From an uncultured Bacteroidales bacterium (GTDB taxonomy: Bacteria; Bacteroidota; Bacteroidia; Bacteroidales; Paludibacteraceae): DNA of 64,000 nt. The DNA lies in contig ONJT01000005.1 of assembly GCA_900318245.1 (NCBI GenBank), positions 1 through 64,000 of the forward strand, written 5' to 3'. The notes under the pieces were generated by a model. The model was not told where the DNA came from. It did no database searches and was given only the letters and a program-made list of their open reading frames with translations. The position numbers and the translations under genes are program-made. Position 1 is the stretch's first letter. Every line of letters begins with the position of its first letter. Positions 26,400 to 34,580 of this stretch are shown here, in pieces.

Positions 26400-27260
26400 A
26401 TGCGCCAATTAAAAATTACAAAATCCATCACCAACCGTGAGTCAGCGAGTCTGGACAAGTATCTGCAAGAGATCGGTCGCGAGGAGTTGATTTCGGTGGA
26501 AGAAGAAGTAGAACTAGCGAGCCGTATCCGTAACGGCGACCGCGCAGCATTGGAGAAACTGACGAAGAGTAACCTGCGCTTCGTGGTATCTGTAGCAAAG
26601 CAGTACCAGAACCAGGGTCTGAGTCTGCCGGACCTGATCAACGAAGGAAACTTAGGTTTGATCAAGGCGGCTGAGAAATTCGATGAGACGCGTGGTTTCA
26701 AGTTTATCTCGTACGCCGTTTGGTGGATTCGCCAATCGATTCTTCAGGCTTTGGCCGAGCAGAGTCGTATCGTTCGTCTTCCTCTGAACCAGGTTGGTTC
26801 GATGAACAAGATTAACAAAGCGTACCAGCGTTTTGAGCAAGAGCACGAGCGCAAGCCGAGTGCAGAAGAGTTAGCCGACATGCTGGATATCCCCGTGGAT
26901 AAGATCGCTGACACCCTGAAGATGAGTGGTCGTCACGTAAGTGTCGATGCGCCGTTTGTAGAGGGTGAGGACAACAGTCTGATCGACGTGATGGTGAATG
27001 AAGATTCGCCGAACGCCGATGGTGGTCTTATCAACGAGTCGCTCTCGACGGAGATCAACCGTGCGTTAGCTACGTTGACCCCGCGCGAAGCGGATATCCT
27101 GCGTAAGTTCTTCGGAATCGGAACTCCCGAGAAGACCTTGGAAGAAATCGGCGATGAACTGCATTTGACGCGCGAGCGTGTACGCCAGATCAAAGAAAAA
27201 GCGATCAAGAGATTAAATTCCGGTCAACGCAGTCATATTCTGCAAACGTATCTGGGTTAA
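26400..27260 (+). CDS. rpoD: primary sigma factor RpoD of Bacteroidota type
   Basis: 286 aa, the short sigma-ABfr-like form without region 1.1. Region 1.2 [12 protein letters not shown], region 2 [37 protein letters not shown] and [17 protein letters not shown], region 3 [11 protein letters not shown], region 4 ILRKFFGIG and [19 protein letters not shown]. It recognises the TTTG / TAnnTTTG promoters that recur throughout this window. It is followed by a strong terminator. Confidence 0.96.
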   Translation: MRQLKITKSITNRESASLDKYLQEIGREELISVEEEVELASRIRNGDRAALEKLTKSNLRFVVSVAKQYQNQGLSLPDLINEGNLGLIKAAEKFDETRGFKFISYAVWWIRQSILQALAEQSRIVRLPLNQVGSMNKINKAYQRFEQEHERKPSAEELADMLDIPVDKIADTLKMSGRHVSVDAPFVEGEDNSLIDVMVNEDSPNADGGLINESLSTEINRALATLTPREADILRKFFGIGTPEKTLEEIGDELHLTRERVRQIKEKAIKRLNSGQRSHILQTYLG

Positions 27261-27267
27261 AAAAGCG

Positions 27268-27294
27268 AAGCCTCCCGAGCGGGAGGCTTTTTTT
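27268..27294 (+). terminator. rpoD intrinsic terminator
   Basis: Perfect 9-bp stem AAGCCTCCC/GGGAGGCTT, loop GAGC, then a T run to 27294. Confidence 0.95.
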
Positions 27295-27297
27295 GTA

Positions 27298-27477
27298 TTA
27301 GTCGAACAGAGTCGGCTGATCGCTATCCAGTTTTCGGAGGATGGCGCGCATCAGGGTCTCGCGAATGAGCCGGCTGCGGTTGGACACGCCGTACTTATCG
27401 CAAAAGCGCTCCAGCGTTCGCTGTTCGCTTTCGTTGAGCAGAATGGAGATTCGATGTTCGCGGGGTTGCTTTTTCAT
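27298..27477 (-). CDS. small ribbon-helix-helix-like protein, 59 aa
   Basis: ATG at 27477, TAA at 27298-27300. It begins MKKQPREHRISILLNESEQR and continues TLERFCDKYGVSNRSRLIRE. The pattern basic strand, helix, GVSNRSRLIRETLM helix is that of ribbon-helix-helix DNA-binding proteins such as CopG/MobC-like accessory factors. It lies 10 bp downstream of the gene 27488-28225. Target unknown. Confidence 0.65.
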   Translation of the reverse strand: MKKQPREHRISILLNESEQRTLERFCDKYGVSNRSRLIRETLMRAILRKLDSDQPTLFD

Positions 27478-27487
27478 GTGCGCCGGG

Positions 27488-28225
27488 TTAGAACATTAAG
27501 ATAAGCTTGAGTTCCGGAGAAACGAGGTATCGACCGGTATAATTGGTGAAGGTACTGCCGTCGATGATCTCCGTTGCAGCTATCTTGGCTTGCTGGAACT
27601 GCGCGGATGCGACTACTACGAGGGCCGTTTTCTCATTGATCTGATAGCGATAACCGAAGTCGAGGCCAGCGTATATACCGCCCTTGTAGTCCTTGCTCAG
27701 CGCGATGCCGTAGCCAAGCGACATACCAAAGACGGGTGCGTGCTTTTGCTCGAGAAGCGGCAGACGAAGGGCAAGTTGAATCGGCAGGAAGTTATATTTC
27801 TCTGCGCCGATAAACATGCCATGGTATCCCAGTCCTGCGCCGAGGAAGATATGCCGTTGACAGATATGATGGCTACCGACGAGGAAGTCCACACTGAAAC
27901 CGCCGCCTACGGCGCTATTAGGAATGCAGGCTGCTCCGCCGCCCAGTTCGAGCGAGACGGACACTTTCTTGGCGGTTTTGATCTCGTCTTTCTGCTCTTC
28001 TACCACTACTTCTTCCTCCACGGGATCGACGGTCAGGATCTCCTGTATCTCTGCGCGCGGGTATTGGAAACGCGCACCTTCGGCATTACGGAGAACCACT
28101 ACTTCCTCGTTTTGGAAGAGGATGTCACCTTTCACGCGTGCGCCTGTACGCAATATTAATGTTTCCGCGTGCGCGCATAGAGCGCATGATAGAATCAGGG
28201 CAATAATGGAGAGTCGTTTCTTCAT
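27488..28225 (-). CDS. secreted outer-membrane-like protein of unknown function
   Basis: 245 aa. Signal peptide MKKRLSIIALILSCALCAHA. A small N-terminal beta domain (LILRTGARVKGDILFQNEEVVVLRNAEG) resembles modules found in Bacteroidota lipid-facing proteins. A charged linker (EEEVVVEEQKDE) precedes a likely 8-stranded barrel (SVSLELGGGAACIP, IFLGAGLGYHGMFIG, YLVSPELKLILMF, ending in Phe). Family not recognised further. Confidence 0.7.
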   Translation of the reverse strand: MKKRLSIIALILSCALCAHAETLILRTGARVKGDILFQNEEVVVLRNAEGARFQYPRAEIQEILTVDPVEEEVVVEEQKDEIKTAKKVSVSLELGGGAACIPNSAVGGGFSVDFLVGSHHICQRHIFLGAGLGYHGMFIGAEKYNFLPIQLALRLPLLEQKHAPVFGMSLGYGIALSKDYKGGIYAGLDFGYRYQINEKTALVVVASAQFQQAKIAATEIIDGSTFTNYTGRYLVSPELKLILMF

Positions 28226-28244
28226 ATCTCAAACTTTTGCGATG

Positions 28245-28276
28245 CAAAAGTACAATAAATTTTCGACATACGCAAA
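28245..28276 (-). promoter_or_regulatory. promoter of the 27488-28225 gene
   Basis: Minus strand TTTG (28273-28276), 20 bp, TACTTTTG (28245-28252). It begins 13 bp after the stop of the RNase R gene. Confidence 0.75.
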
Positions 28277-28288
28277 TTTTCGCGCATT

Positions 28289-29563
28289 TTATACCATCTC
28301 AAAGTCAATTTGGCTGCGATTTACGTCCACTCGGATGACTTGTACGGTAACAGAATCGCCCAGCACGAAGTCTTCCGGGTGCTCGATGAGTTCCATTCGG
28401 ATGAGTCCTTCGCAGCGGTTGTCATCCAGTTGGACGAAGAATCCGAAGTCCATGATGCCGGTGATATGTCCGACGAAGGTCTCGCCCAGATGATCAGCCA
28501 TCCACATCGTCTGGAACTGCTTGATGGAGTCGCGTTCGGCTTGCGCCGCTTCCTGCTCGCAGGCCGAGCAATGTTCGCATTTCTCCTCGAGTTCTTCGCG
28601 GGTGAGGGAACAGGGTTTGCCTGTCAGAATATACTTCTCCACGAGCCGGTGAACCATCAGATCGGGGTAGCGGCGGATAGGCGAAGTGAAGTGGGTATAA
28701 TGCGAAAAAGCGAGGCCGTAATGACCGATGTTATAGGTCGAGTAGACGGCTTTGGCTTGCGCTCTAATTGTCAGTAAATCAATCGTTTGCTGCGGAATAC
28801 GTGATCCTAAACGCTTCTTAAATTTGCGCAATTCATCGAGTTTCTCGTTGTCCGGCAAATCGTGCACACGATAGACGAAGGGGCGGCCGGATCCGACGGC
28901 TTTGGCGACCGTTTTATTGGCGAGCAGCATGAACTCTTCAATGAGGTGATGCGCCTCGTTCGGGTGCTCAAAATAGATATCTATCGGATGATAGTGCTCG
29001 TCGAGACGGAAGCGCACTTCGTCCTGCTCGATTGCGAGTGCGCCGTTGGCTAATCGCTCTGCGCGGAGTTTGGTAGCGAGGGCGTTGAGAGTTAAAAGGG
29101 CGGAATCTAGGATCCCAGGGTCCCTATGGCTATTAGGATTCCTAGTTATTATCTCTTGCACCTCGTCGTAGTTGAGTCGGGCATCGGAGCGGATGACAGT
29201 GCGGCATATTTTATATTTAAGAACGCGCGCGTCCGCGTCCATGGTGAAGATGACGGACATGCAGAGTTTATCTTCTCCCGGCCGCAGCGAGCAGAGGTCG
29301 TTGCATAACTCTTCGGGCAGCATCGGTATGACGCGGTCGACGAGATAGGTAGAAGTGCCGCGGCGGTAGGCTTCTTCATCGATTTTTGTGCCGGGTTTGA
29401 CGTAGTGCGACACATCGGCGATGTGGACACCAATCTGATAGCCCTCTTCAATCACAGCGAACGAAAGGGCATCGTCAAAGTCCTTGGCATCGGCGGGATC
29501 GATGGTAAACGTAAAGACCTCGCGCATGTCGCGCCGGCGAAGTATTTCCTGTTCAGCAACCAT
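28289..29563 (-). CDS. rnr: RNase R/RNase II family exoribonuclease lacking N-terminal OB domains
   Basis: 424 aa. The RNB catalytic domain starts almost at once: FTIDPADAKDFDDALSF (19-35) holds the Asp cluster for Mg2+. GVHIADVSHYV and FTSPIRRYPDLMVHRL follow, with an S1 domain at the end (GETFVGHITGIMDFGFFVQLD). Canonical RNase R is about 700 aa with two cold-shock domains before RNB; here they are absent. A TAA in frame five codons upstream and a good promoter at 29636-29667 show this is the genuine start, not a missed N-terminus. Residues about 140-153 are encoded by a CTAGG-type repeat. Confidence 0.88.
   Translation of the reverse strand: MVAEQEILRRRDMREVFTFTIDPADAKDFDDALSFAVIEEGYQIGVHIADVSHYVKPGTKIDEEAYRRGTSTYLVDRVIPMLPEELCNDLCSLRPGEDKLCMSVIFTMDADARVLKYKICRTVIRSDARLNYDEVQEIITRNPNSHRDPGILDSALLTLNALATKLRAERLANGALAIEQDEVRFRLDEHYHPIDIYFEHPNEAHHLIEEFMLLANKTVAKAVGSGRPFVYRVHDLPDNEKLDELRKFKKRLGSRIPQQTIDLLTIRAQAKAVYSTYNIGHYGLAFSHYTHFTSPIRRYPDLMVHRLVEKYILTGKPCSLTREELEEKCEHCSACEQEAAQAERDSIKQFQTMWMADHLGETFVGHITGIMDFGFFVQLDDNRCEGLIRMELIEHPEDFVLGDSVTVQVIRVDVNRSQIDFEMV
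29106..29145 (-). repeat. in-frame CTAGG-type repeat inside rnr
   Basis: On the minus strand CTAGGAATC, CTAATAGCC, ATAGGGACC, CTGGGATC, CTAGA: period 9, with one 8. It encodes NPNSHRDPGILD between conserved RNB motifs. The CTAGG core matches the period-10 arrays at 32.3-33.3 kb. Confidence 0.6.
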
Positions 29564-29635
29564 GTTTTGTTTGATTTATGAAGTAGGATTTCTGATTTCT
29601 GACAATTACAGTACACAAAATCATAAAATCGGGTG

Positions 29636-29667
29636 CAAAATTACCAAAATTCTTGCACATATGCAAA
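29636..29667 (-). promoter_or_regulatory. rnr promoter
   Basis: Minus strand TTTG (29664-29667), 20 bp, TAATTTTG (29636-29643). Interleaved with the glgP promoter as at 2736-2783. Confidence 0.75.
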
Positions 29668-29683
29668 AAAATGCGTACCTTTG
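29652..29683 (+). promoter_or_regulatory. glgP promoter
   Basis: CTTG (29652-29655), 20 bp, TACCTTTG (29676-29683). The two -33 boxes lie in the near-palindrome TTGCACATATGCAA. Confidence 0.75.
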
Positions 29684-29742
29684 CGCGCTTTTTTGTGTAA
29701 AAAGCCTAAAAAAACGAATAAAAATAACAAACAAAATATCTT

Positions 29743-32304
29743 ATGAAAGTTAAAGTAAGTAATGTAAACCAGCCTATCTGGACGGAGTGCAACGTGCACG
29801 CAAACCTGCCGGTAGAGCTGAGCAAACTGCAAGAGATTGCGTACAACCTTTGGTGGTGTTGGAACGGCGATGCAAAGGATCTTTTCCGCTACATCGACCT
29901 GAACGCATGGCACCGCGCCGGTTCGAACCCGATCGTGCTGATGAACACCATCAGTTATGACCGCATGGTAGAGCTCACCAAAGATGAGAAGTTCATGAAG
30001 CAGTTGAACGAGACCTATGCCGAGTTCCGCGCCTACATGGACAAGCCGAAAGACAAGAAAAAACCGACGATTGCGTACTTCTCGATGGAGTACGGATTGA
30101 CCCATATTCTGAAGATTTATTCGGGTGGTCTGGGTATTCTCGCCGGCGATTATATCAAAGAGGCTTCGGACTGCAACGTCGATATGACGGCTATCGGTTT
30201 CCTTTACCGTTACGGTTATTTCACCCAGACGCTGAGTCCGGAAGGCCAGCAGATCGCCAACTACGAGGCGCAGAACTTCAGCAACCTGCCTATCTCGCAG
30301 GTGAAAGAGGCGGACGGCTCGAACATGGTGATCGAGGTTCCGTATCCGGGTCGCACGGTGAAGGCTTATCTCTGGAAAGTAGCGGTAGGACGTATGAACC
30401 TGTATCTTTTAGATACAGACAACGAGCTGAACAGCGAGTGGGACCGCTCGATCACACACCAGCTTTACGGCGGTGACAACGAGAACCGCTTGAAGCAAGA
30501 GATCCTGCTTGGTATCGGCGGTATGCTGGCGCTGAAGAAACTCGGCATCAAGAAAGATGTATACCATTGCAACGAGGGTCACGCAGCCTTGATGGGTCTG
30601 CAGCGCCTCGTAGATTTGGTAGCAGAAGGCTTGACCTTCAACCAGGCGAAAGAGGTTGTTCGCGCAAGCGGACTCTACACCTGCCATACGCCGGTTCCCG
30701 CAGGTCACGACTACTTCGAGGAGGACGTGTTCTACAAATACATGAGCGAATATGCCGGCAAACTCGGCATCGAGTGGCACGACTTGATTGGTCTGGGTCG
30801 CACGAATCCGGATGACAACGGCGAGAAGTTCTCGATGTCCGTCTTCGCGCTCAACACCTGCCAAGAGGCGAACGGTGTGAGCTGGTTGCACGGCGAGGTA
30901 TCGAAGAAAATGTTCGCGCCGGTATGGCCTGGTTATTACCCCGAAGAGTTGCACGTTGACTACGTCACCAACGGTGTGCATATGCCGACGTGGGCAGCAT
31001 CGGAGTGGAAGGCTATCTACAAGAAATACCTGCCGAAAGAGTGGATCAACGACCAGTCGAACCTCGAGATGTGGAAGCCGTACGCAGAGATTCCCGATGA
31101 GATCATCTGGAATGCCCGTATGAGCCTGAAGCGCAAGATGATGGATTATATCAAGGAGCAGTTCAAAGAGGACTGGATGAAGAACCAGGGAGACCCAGGT
31201 CGTATCATTCAGGCACTCAACGAGATGAACCCGAACAACCTCATCATCGGTTTCGGTCGTCGCTTTGCGACGTACAAACGTGCGCACCTGCTGTTCACCG
31301 ACCTCGAGCGTCTCGACAAGATCGTGAACAACCCGAACTATCCGGTACAATTCCTGTTCACAGGAAAGGCTCACCCCGCTGATGGTGGTGGTCAGGGTCT
31401 GATCAAGCGCATCATCGAGATCAGCCGCATGCCGCAATTCCTCGGAAAGATCATCTTCCTCGAGAACTACGATATGCGTCTGGCGAAGCGTTTGATCTCC
31501 GGTGTGGATATCTGGTTGAACACCCCGACCCGTCCGTTGGAGGCATCGGGCACATCGGGCGAGAAAGCCCAGATGAACGGCGTGCTGAACTTCTCCGTCA
31601 AAGACGGTTGGTGGTACGAAGGATATGTAGAGAAAGCCGGTTGGTACCTGACCGAGAAGCGCACCTACGAGAACCAAGCGCACCAGGATCAGTTGGATGC
31701 AGCAACGATCTATTCGCTGCTTGAGCGCGACATCATTCCGCTGTATTACGCAAAGAACAGCAAGGGTTACAGCCCCGAGTGGATTCAATATATCAAGAAC
31801 AGCGTGACGAAGATCACTCCGCGCTTCACGATGAAGCGAATGATCGACGACTACTTCGCAAAGTTCTATAACAAACTCGCGAAGCGTCACAACCTGCTGC
31901 AGGCTGACAACTACAAGGTAGCAAAGGAGATCGCAGCATGGAAGGAGAATATGGTGGATCACTGGGACGAGATCGAGGTAGTGAAGGTAGAAGGACCGGG
32001 CGAACTGCTCCAGAACCTGAACGTAGGTGACAAGTTCAAAGTATCCGTAGAATTGGACACCAAGGGCTTGAACGACAAGGGTATCGGCGTAGAGCTCGTA
32101 GCCATCCGTACTTCGACCCACAACAACGACAAACTCTACGAAGTAGAGCCGCTGAAGTTGGTGAAGAGCGAAGGCAGCCATTTGTTCTTCGAGAACACCT
32201 ACCAACTCGACTATGCCGGCGGTATGAAATTCGGCCTGCGTATGTATCCGCAGAACGAGCTTCTCCCGCACCGCATGGACTTCTGCTACGTCCGCTGGAT
32301 TTGA
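29743..32304 (+). CDS. glgP: alpha-glucan (glycogen/starch) phosphorylase
   Basis: 853 aa GT35 enzyme that releases glucose-1-phosphate from alpha-1,4-glucan. IAYFSMEYGLT, YSGGLGILAGDYIKEASD, NEGHAAL, GFGRRFATYKRA, FTGKAHPADGGGQ and LEASGTSGEKAQMNG (Lys binding pyridoxal phosphate) are the short-type (TIGR02094-like) phosphorylase motifs. No signal peptide; cytoplasmic. It works with the glycogen cluster at 17-21.6 kb but has its own promoter. The stop codon is followed at once by the CCTAG decamer array. Confidence 0.95.
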   Translation: MKVKVSNVNQPIWTECNVHANLPVELSKLQEIAYNLWWCWNGDAKDLFRYIDLNAWHRAGSNPIVLMNTISYDRMVELTKDEKFMKQLNETYAEFRAYMDKPKDKKKPTIAYFSMEYGLTHILKIYSGGLGILAGDYIKEASDCNVDMTAIGFLYRYGYFTQTLSPEGQQIANYEAQNFSNLPISQVKEADGSNMVIEVPYPGRTVKAYLWKVAVGRMNLYLLDTDNELNSEWDRSITHQLYGGDNENRLKQEILLGIGGMLALKKLGIKKDVYHCNEGHAALMGLQRLVDLVAEGLTFNQAKEVVRASGLYTCHTPVPAGHDYFEEDVFYKYMSEYAGKLGIEWHDLIGLGRTNPDDNGEKFSMSVFALNTCQEANGVSWLHGEVSKKMFAPVWPGYYPEELHVDYVTNGVHMPTWAASEWKAIYKKYLPKEWINDQSNLEMWKPYAEIPDEIIWNARMSLKRKMMDYIKEQFKEDWMKNQGDPGRIIQALNEMNPNNLIIGFGRRFATYKRAHLLFTDLERLDKIVNNPNYPVQFLFTGKAHPADGGGQGLIKRIIEISRMPQFLGKIIFLENYDMRLAKRLISGVDIWLNTPTRPLEASGTSGEKAQMNGVLNFSVKDGWWYEGYVEKAGWYLTEKRTYENQAHQDQLDAATIYSLLERDIIPLYYAKNSKGYSPEWIQYIKNSVTKITPRFTMKRMIDDYFAKFYNKLAKRHNLLQADNYKVAKEIAAWKENMVDHWDEIEVVKVEGPGELLQNLNVGDKFKVSVELDTKGLNDKGIGVELVAIRTSTHNNDKLYEVEPLKLVKSEGSHLFFENTYQLDYAGGMKFGLRMYPQNELLPHRMDFCYVRWI

Positions 32305-32305
32305 T

Positions 32306-32350
32306 CCTAGGGAGACCTAGGACGACCTAGGATTACCTAGGGTAACCTAG
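32306..32350 (+). repeat. CCTAG decamer array, block 1
   Basis: CCTAG at 32306, 32316, 32326, 32336 and 32346, exact period 10 (CCTAGGnnnn), between the glgP stop and its terminator. Confidence 0.9.
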
Positions 32351-32359
32351 CCCCATTAG

Positions 32360-32394
32360 AGAGAGACTTTTCGAAAGGAAGTCTCTCTTTTTTT
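32360..32394 (+). terminator. glgP terminator
   Basis: Perfect 10-bp stem AGAGAGACTT/AAGTCTCTCT, 9-nt loop, then TTTTTT. Confidence 0.9.
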
Positions 32395-32443
32395 GCGCTT
32401 TTGGCGACAAAATGTTGAAAAATTACAGTTTTATACAGAAAAA

Positions 32444-32475
32444 TTTGTGGGAATAGAATAATTTTTGTATCTTTG
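32444..32475 (+). promoter_or_regulatory. promoter of the four-helix-bundle gene
   Basis: TTTG (32444-32447), 20 bp, TATCTTTG (32468-32475). The 5' UTR (about 150 nt) carries the palindrome ACACGTATATACGTGT (32507-32522) and decamer block 2. Confidence 0.7.
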
Positions 32476-32555
32476 CGCCAAAACCTGTTGTGCGCACATA
32501 TGTATGACACGTATATACGTGTGTATGGGAGAGGGGAAAGAGAAACAATAGGATA

Positions 32556-32615
32556 CCTAGGTATATCTAGGAGATTATAGGAAAACCTAGGAACCCCTAG
32601 GACGACCTAGTAAAG
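32556..32615 (+). repeat. CCTAG decamer array, block 2 (5' UTR)
   Basis: Six units at exact 10-nt spacing starting 32556, 32566, 32576, 32586, 32596, 32606 (CCTAG, TCTAG, TATAG, CCTAG, CCTAG, CCTAG). Confidence 0.9.
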
Positions 32616-32629
32616 CAAAAAAAACTACA

Positions 32630-33202
32630 ATGAGCAATAAGGACACACATTACTTCGTGCAGGGAGTGCCGAACTACAAAGACTTGCTGTTTTTTCGCAA
32701 GTCTGTAGCACTGTATGATGTGACCTCTGTTTTTTGCGAGCGCTTTCTGGCGAAAGGTGACCGTACGATTGACCAAATGGTACAGGCCGCTCGTAGCGGG
32801 AAACAAAATATCATTGAGGGTTCGGAAGCGGCTCCGACGTCTAGCGAAACAGAGATCAAGTTGCTCAATGTGGCTCGTGCGAGCCTGAAGGAGTTGCAAG
32901 CCGATTATGAGGATTACTTGCGTGCAAGAAAGATAGCGATGTGGGATGAGCAACATCCACGATATGAAGGACTGCGGACGTTCTGCCGAGAGACGAATGA
33001 CAGCGAGGCGTATATGGCGCAAGTAGAGAAGATGAACGATGAGGAGATAGCGAATATGGCTATCACGATGTGCCACCAGGTAGATGTAATGATGATCAAG
33101 TACATCGGCGTCAAGGAGCGGGAGTTTGTAGAGAACGGCGGGATACGCGAAGCCATGAGCCGCGCCAGGATCCAATACCGCAACGAACATCCGAGTTCCT
33201 AG
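32630..33202 (+). CDS. four-helix-bundle protein (23S rRNA IVP-like, with suffix domain)
   Basis: 190 aa, all helical and soluble. SGKQNIIEGSEAA and SETEIKLLNVARASLKELQADYEDYL match the four-helix-bundle proteins first met as ORFs in 23S rRNA intervening sequences, followed by a 'suffix' region (about 110-190). The biochemical role is unknown; relatives include accessory proteins (Avd) of diversity-generating retroelements, but no reverse transcriptase is nearby. CCTAG decamer arrays lie on both sides, and its TAG stop is itself part of block 3. Confidence 0.8.
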   Translation: MSNKDTHYFVQGVPNYKDLLFFRKSVALYDVTSVFCERFLAKGDRTIDQMVQAARSGKQNIIEGSEAAPTSSETEIKLLNVARASLKELQADYEDYLRARKIAMWDEQHPRYEGLRTFCRETNDSEAYMAQVEKMNDEEIANMAITMCHQVDVMMIKYIGVKEREFVENGGIREAMSRARIQYRNEHPSS

Positions 33203-33257
33203 TCCTTCCTAGTTGGACCTAGCCCAACCTAGTTCTACCCAATCCGACCAGGTGAAC
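33198..33257 (+). repeat. CCTAG decamer array, block 3
   Basis: CCTAG at 33198, 33208, 33218, 33228, then CCCAA and CCAGG at the same 10-nt phase. The first unit holds the stop of the four-helix gene. Confidence 0.85.
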
Positions 33258-33274
33258 AAAACGAGATATAACAT

Positions 33275-33309
33275 CCTAGTCCGACATAGTTGGACCTATT
33301 TAGACCTAG
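33275..33309 (+). repeat. CCTAG decamer array, block 4
   Basis: CCTAG, CATAG, CCTAT, CCTAG at 33275, 33285, 33295 and 33305. Confidence 0.8.
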
Positions 33310-33314
33310 AAAAA

Positions 33315-33368
33315 GAAAGTGCAGAAAGTGCAAAGCAAAAAATAAGATAAAAAGAGAAGAGAGAGATG
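33315..33368 (+). repeat. accessory direct repeat, copy 1
   Basis: Begins GAAAGTGCAGAAAGTGC, continues AAAAAATAAGATAAAAAG and ends with GAGAGAGATG. Near-identical to 34364-34417 and 35137-35191. It ends in an ATG as copy 3 does. The gap 33203-33722 otherwise holds decamer blocks 3-4, AT-rich sequence and the operator at 33670. Confidence 0.85.
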
Positions 33369-33491
33369 AGTGAAAGTTTGCCATTTTGCCAAAGCAAATT
33401 TTTGAAAGTATCAAAGTTTCACGACAAAAATTCAAAAAGAGCGACACAGCGACACGGAGAAAATTTAAAAGAGATGAGACGTAGTTATTAG
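33366..33491 (+). CDS. possible 41-aa ORF behind direct repeat 1
   Basis: ATG at 33366 and TAG at 33489-33491. The peptide is basic (begins MSESLPFCQSKF, ends KEMRRSY). The only support is that repeat copy 3 delivers the DUF2971 start codon in the same way. It may be the remains of a lost cassette gene or mere chance. Confidence 0.2.
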   Translation: MSESLPFCQSKFLKVSKFHDKNSKRATQRHGENLKEMRRSY

Positions 33492-33669
33492 GATGAGATT
33501 AGGACAATGGAAGGACTAAAGTCTAGGATTACCAGGTAAAAGGAAGGTAAATGGCAGGAGCATGAAAGGCAAATGACCTGAGGTAGACGGAAGGGGAACA
33601 ACGAACGAATATCCAAGGAATAACGAACGAATAACTAACGGTTGAAAGCACAGAGGAAGCAAAAAAGAC

Positions 33670-33686
33670 GGTTACAACTTGTAACC
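33670..33686. promoter_or_regulatory. operator-like palindrome upstream of TA module 1
   Basis: GGTTACAA-C-TTGTAACC, perfect 8-bp arms, 36 bp before the antitoxin ATG. Placement fits autoregulation by an antitoxin dimer. Confidence 0.5.
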
Positions 33687-33722
33687 AACTGAACGAATAT
33701 AAACATAAAATACAAAAACATC

Positions 33723-33947
33723 ATGAGTGCAGCACAAGCAATAGCAAGTAATCGCTTCTTGACAGCAATGGGGCCGATGATTGCAGATGAGCAGAAGATG
33801 AATGAAATAATGGCGTACATTGAGTATATCAAGTTGCGCCCCGTTCATCCGCAAATCACGATGGACGAACTTGAAGCAAACGGCATGCCCTTAAATCAGG
33901 CTATGAACCAACTGCGCGAGAAGGCACGCAAATTCTATCAGGCATGA
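33723..33947 (+). CDS. putative antitoxin of TA module 1
   Basis: 74-aa helical protein (AIASNRFLTAMGPMIADEQ, NQAMNQLREKARKFYQA). It overlaps the following RelE/ParE-like gene by 4 bp (ATGA), the usual antitoxin-toxin arrangement. I do not recognise a DNA-binding motif; the assignment rests on context and size. Confidence 0.6.
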   Translation: MSAAQAIASNRFLTAMGPMIADEQKMNEIMAYIEYIKLRPVHPQITMDELEANGMPLNQAMNQLREKARKFYQA

Positions 33948-34270
33948 AAGTATATATCGACAAGGTGGTATATCAAGTGCTAGATGAGTTCTACGACGCC
34001 AGCATGCGAAATCATATTACTCTTGATTACCCAATGATAATTGCTAAGATTGACAGACTGGAGCAAGCAATGTATGATTTTGCTTCCGAAGCGGACAAAG
34101 TGAATCATGTGCCTTATAGAAAAGATTGGCAGGCAGCAGGATATCGCGAGTTATACGTGGAGCATTTTCATTTTGCATACAAAGTATATAGCTTACCTAC
34201 CGGCGAAACAGTACTCTACTACCATGATGCCGTGCATGACACGCTAAACTATAACCCGGAAGATAAATAA
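33944..34270 (+). CDS. RelE/ParE-like toxin of TA module 1
   Basis: 108 aa. The C-terminal half (YVEHFHFAYKVYSLPTGETVLYYHDAVHD) has the strand pattern and the terminal His/Asp of RelE/ParE-fold proteins, with basic YRKDW before it. The family would be an mRNA interferase or gyrase inhibitor; which one cannot be decided. It is translationally coupled to the 74-aa protein upstream. Confidence 0.6.
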   Translation: MKVYIDKVVYQVLDEFYDASMRNHITLDYPMIIAKIDRLEQAMYDFASEADKVNHVPYRKDWQAAGYRELYVEHFHFAYKVYSLPTGETVLYYHDAVHDTLNYNPEDK

Positions 34271-34363
34271 CCTTAAAAAAGGAACAAGTAAGAAACCGGA
34301 TAGAATCCGGGGATAATAAACAAAGGACAAAGCAAATGAAACGTACGCAAGAATCGTACGATT

Positions 34364-34417
34364 GAAAGTGCCAAAAGTGCAGAAAGTGCAGAGCAAAAAA
34401 ATAAGATAAAAAGAGAG
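34364..34417 (+). repeat. accessory direct repeat, copy 2
   Basis: Begins GAAAGTGCC-AAAAGTGC and contains AAAAAAATAAGATAAAAAG. It lies between TA modules 1 and 2, 40 bp after a CGTACG/CGTACG inverted pair (34341-34360). The rest of the 310-bp gap is AT-rich and ends with the TA2 promoter. Confidence 0.85.
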
Positions 34418-34512
34418 AAAGTCCGGCCGAGGACTGAAAAGACGGCAAAAAGATCTTTGACAGATTGATATACTGAAAAAACAGACAAAAAAGAAAGAAT
34501 TTTGCTCAAATG

Positions 34513-34557
34513 TTTGCGTATGTCAGAAAATTGTTGTACCTTTGCGCTCGCAAAGGT
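34513..34557 (+). promoter_or_regulatory. TA module 2 promoter with overlapping palindromic operator
   Basis: TTTG (34513-34516), 20 bp, TACCTTTG (34537-34544). ACCTTTGCG-CT-CGCAAAGGT (34538-34557) is a perfect 9-bp palindrome covering the -7 box and start site, so bound protein would block initiation. It excludes the longer reading frame starting at 34542. Confidence 0.75.
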
Positions 34558-34580
34558 TAAAACAATTAAAACTGACAATT

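Noticed and set aside
30409..32271. 620-codon open frame on the minus strand
   Set aside because: Lies wholly inside glgP in antisense; the glgP frame carries all family motifs and the antisense product matches nothing.
32630..33202. Accessory protein of a diversity-generating retroelement
   Set aside because: The fold fits Avd-like proteins, but there is no reverse transcriptase, template repeat or variable repeat within reach.
32306..33309. CCTAG arrays as a CRISPR array
   Set aside because: Units are only 10 nt with 4-5 variable bases; there are no 20-40 bp repeats, unique spacers or cas genes.
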